From an uncultured Alistipes sp. (GTDB taxonomy: Bacteria > Bacteroidota > Bacteroidia > Bacteroidales > Rikenellaceae), in the NCBI GenBank assembly GCA_947174295.1, contig CAMWIG010000112.1, positions 1-6,855 of the forward strand: a stretch of DNA of 6,855 nucleotides. Reading direction: 5' to 3'. The translations under genes were made by a program, and so were the position numbers. The notes below the pieces were generated by a model that was not told the DNA's origin, ran no database searches, and saw only the letters and a program-made list of their open reading frames with translations. Of the stretch, positions 6,254 to 6,855 are shown piece by piece; positions within the stretch are counted from its first letter, which is position 1, and each line of letters opens with the position of its first letter.

Positions 6254-6855
6254 ATGGATATAACAATTTTAGGCATCGAGTCCTCGTGCGACGATACTTC
6301 TGCCGCCGTCATACGCGACAATGTTCTGCTGTCGAACGTCATAGCATCGCAGGCGGTGCATGTCAAATACGGCGGCGTCATACCCGAGCTCGCTTCGCGC
6401 GCACACCAGCAGAACATAATCCCCGTGGTCGATACGGCGCTCAAAGAGGCCGGTGTCGCCCCCGAAGATTTGGATGCCATAGCCTTCACCCGCGGACCGG
6501 GGCTGCTGGGCTCGCTGCTCGTCGGCGTGTCGTTCGCCAAGGGGCTCTCCATCGCGCACAACATCCCGATGGTCGAGGTCAACCACCTCCAAGGCCATAT
6601 CCTTTCGCACTTCATCGACCTGCCCGACCGCAAGCTGCCGCATCCCGACTTTCCGTTTCTGTGTCTTCTCGTCAGCGGCGGACACACCCAGATAGTGAAG
6701 GTCTCCTCGCCGCTCGAAATGGAGATTGTCGGCACGACGATCGACGACGCCGCAGGCGAAGCGTTCGATAAGTGTGCCAAAGTCATGGGGCTGCCTTATC
6801 CGGGCGGCCCGGTCATCGACCGTCTGGCCAAGGAGGGCGACCCCAAGGCCTTCCG
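6254..6855 (+). CDS. tsaD: TsaD, tRNA N6-threonylcarbamoyladenosine (t6A37) transferase, N-terminal part (cut by window edge)
   Basis: The first 200 residues of a protein usually about 340 aa long are present, with the frame open to the right edge. TsaD (formerly Gcp/YgjD) transfers the threonylcarbamoyl group from threonylcarbamoyl-AMP to A37 of tRNAs that read ANN codons, working with TsaB, TsaE and the TsaC/Sua5 enzyme in the cytoplasm. The N-terminus MDITILGIESSCDDTSAAV carries the ASKHA-fold phosphate-binding motif. KYGGVIPELASRAH (38-51) and TRGPGLLGSLLVG (79-91) are family signatures. NHLQGHILSH contains the metal-binding His111 and His115, with the same spacing as in E. coli. SGGHTQIV (141-148) and TIDDAAGEAFDK (162-173) complete the nucleotide site. 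All expected residues are intact up to the cut. The start is supported by family alignment. An AAAAGG at 6241-6246, 7 bases upstream, may act as a weak ribosome-binding site. Confidence 0.97.
   Translation, partial: MDITILGIESSCDDTSAAVIRDNVLLSNVIASQAVHVKYGGVIPELASRAHQQNIIPVVDTALKEAGVAPEDLDAIAFTRGPGLLGSLLVGVSFAKGLSIAHNIPMVEVNHLQGHILSHFIDLPDRKLPHPDFPFLCLLVSGGHTQIVKVSSPLEMEIVGTTIDDAAGEAFDKCAKVMGLPYPGGPVIDRLAKEGDPKAF

Noticed and set aside
6226..6786. 186-codon minus-strand frame opposite tsaD
   Set aside because: It is a shadow of a well-conserved tsaD reading frame, and its product has no recognisable features.

Overview
The window looks like chromosomal DNA from a GC-rich member of the Bacteroidales, most likely an Alistipes-like (Rikenellaceae) bacterium. 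This is an inference from protein style and gene order, not from a search. The proteins resemble Bacteroidota versions of their families. The genes are GC-rich, while the short spacers next to gene starts are strongly AT-rich and mostly lack Shine-Dalgarno sequences. A perfect match to the Bacteroidota -7 promoter motif (TAnnTTTG) lies just upstream of the large gene.

Layout: four genes run leftward, and one runs rightward from a shared divergent promoter region. Read along the minus strand from 6185, they are a very large TamB/AsmA-like envelope protein (1518 aa), an ExbB/TolQ-type proton channel subunit, an ExbD/TolR-type subunit 4 bases further on, and, after a 103-base GC-rich spacer, a TonB-like energy transducer that runs off the left edge. 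On the plus strand, tsaD (tRNA t6A37 threonylcarbamoyltransferase) starts at 6254 and runs off the right edge after 200 codons. The 68-base region between tamB and tsaD holds the -7 element for tamB and a perfect 10-bp AT-rich inverted repeat just ahead of tsaD.

How the genes may work together: TamB-family proteins are inner-membrane-anchored, periplasm-spanning beta-structured proteins involved in outer-membrane assembly and lipid transport. ExbB and ExbD form a proton-driven motor that moves a TonB-type protein reaching to the outer membrane. Their tight co-directional arrangement suggests one transcription unit, and raises the possibility that this Ton-type motor is dedicated to envelope biogenesis, perhaps to TamB itself. 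That link is inference from gene order only. TsaD is a housekeeping gene that shares only the promoter region.

I saw no mobile element, CRISPR array, tRNA or rRNA. Coding density is very high. The long open frames opposite or in other frames of tamB and tsaD look like GC-rich shadows. The points worth checking are the operon linkage, unusual residues in the motor proteins, and the two structured spacers.
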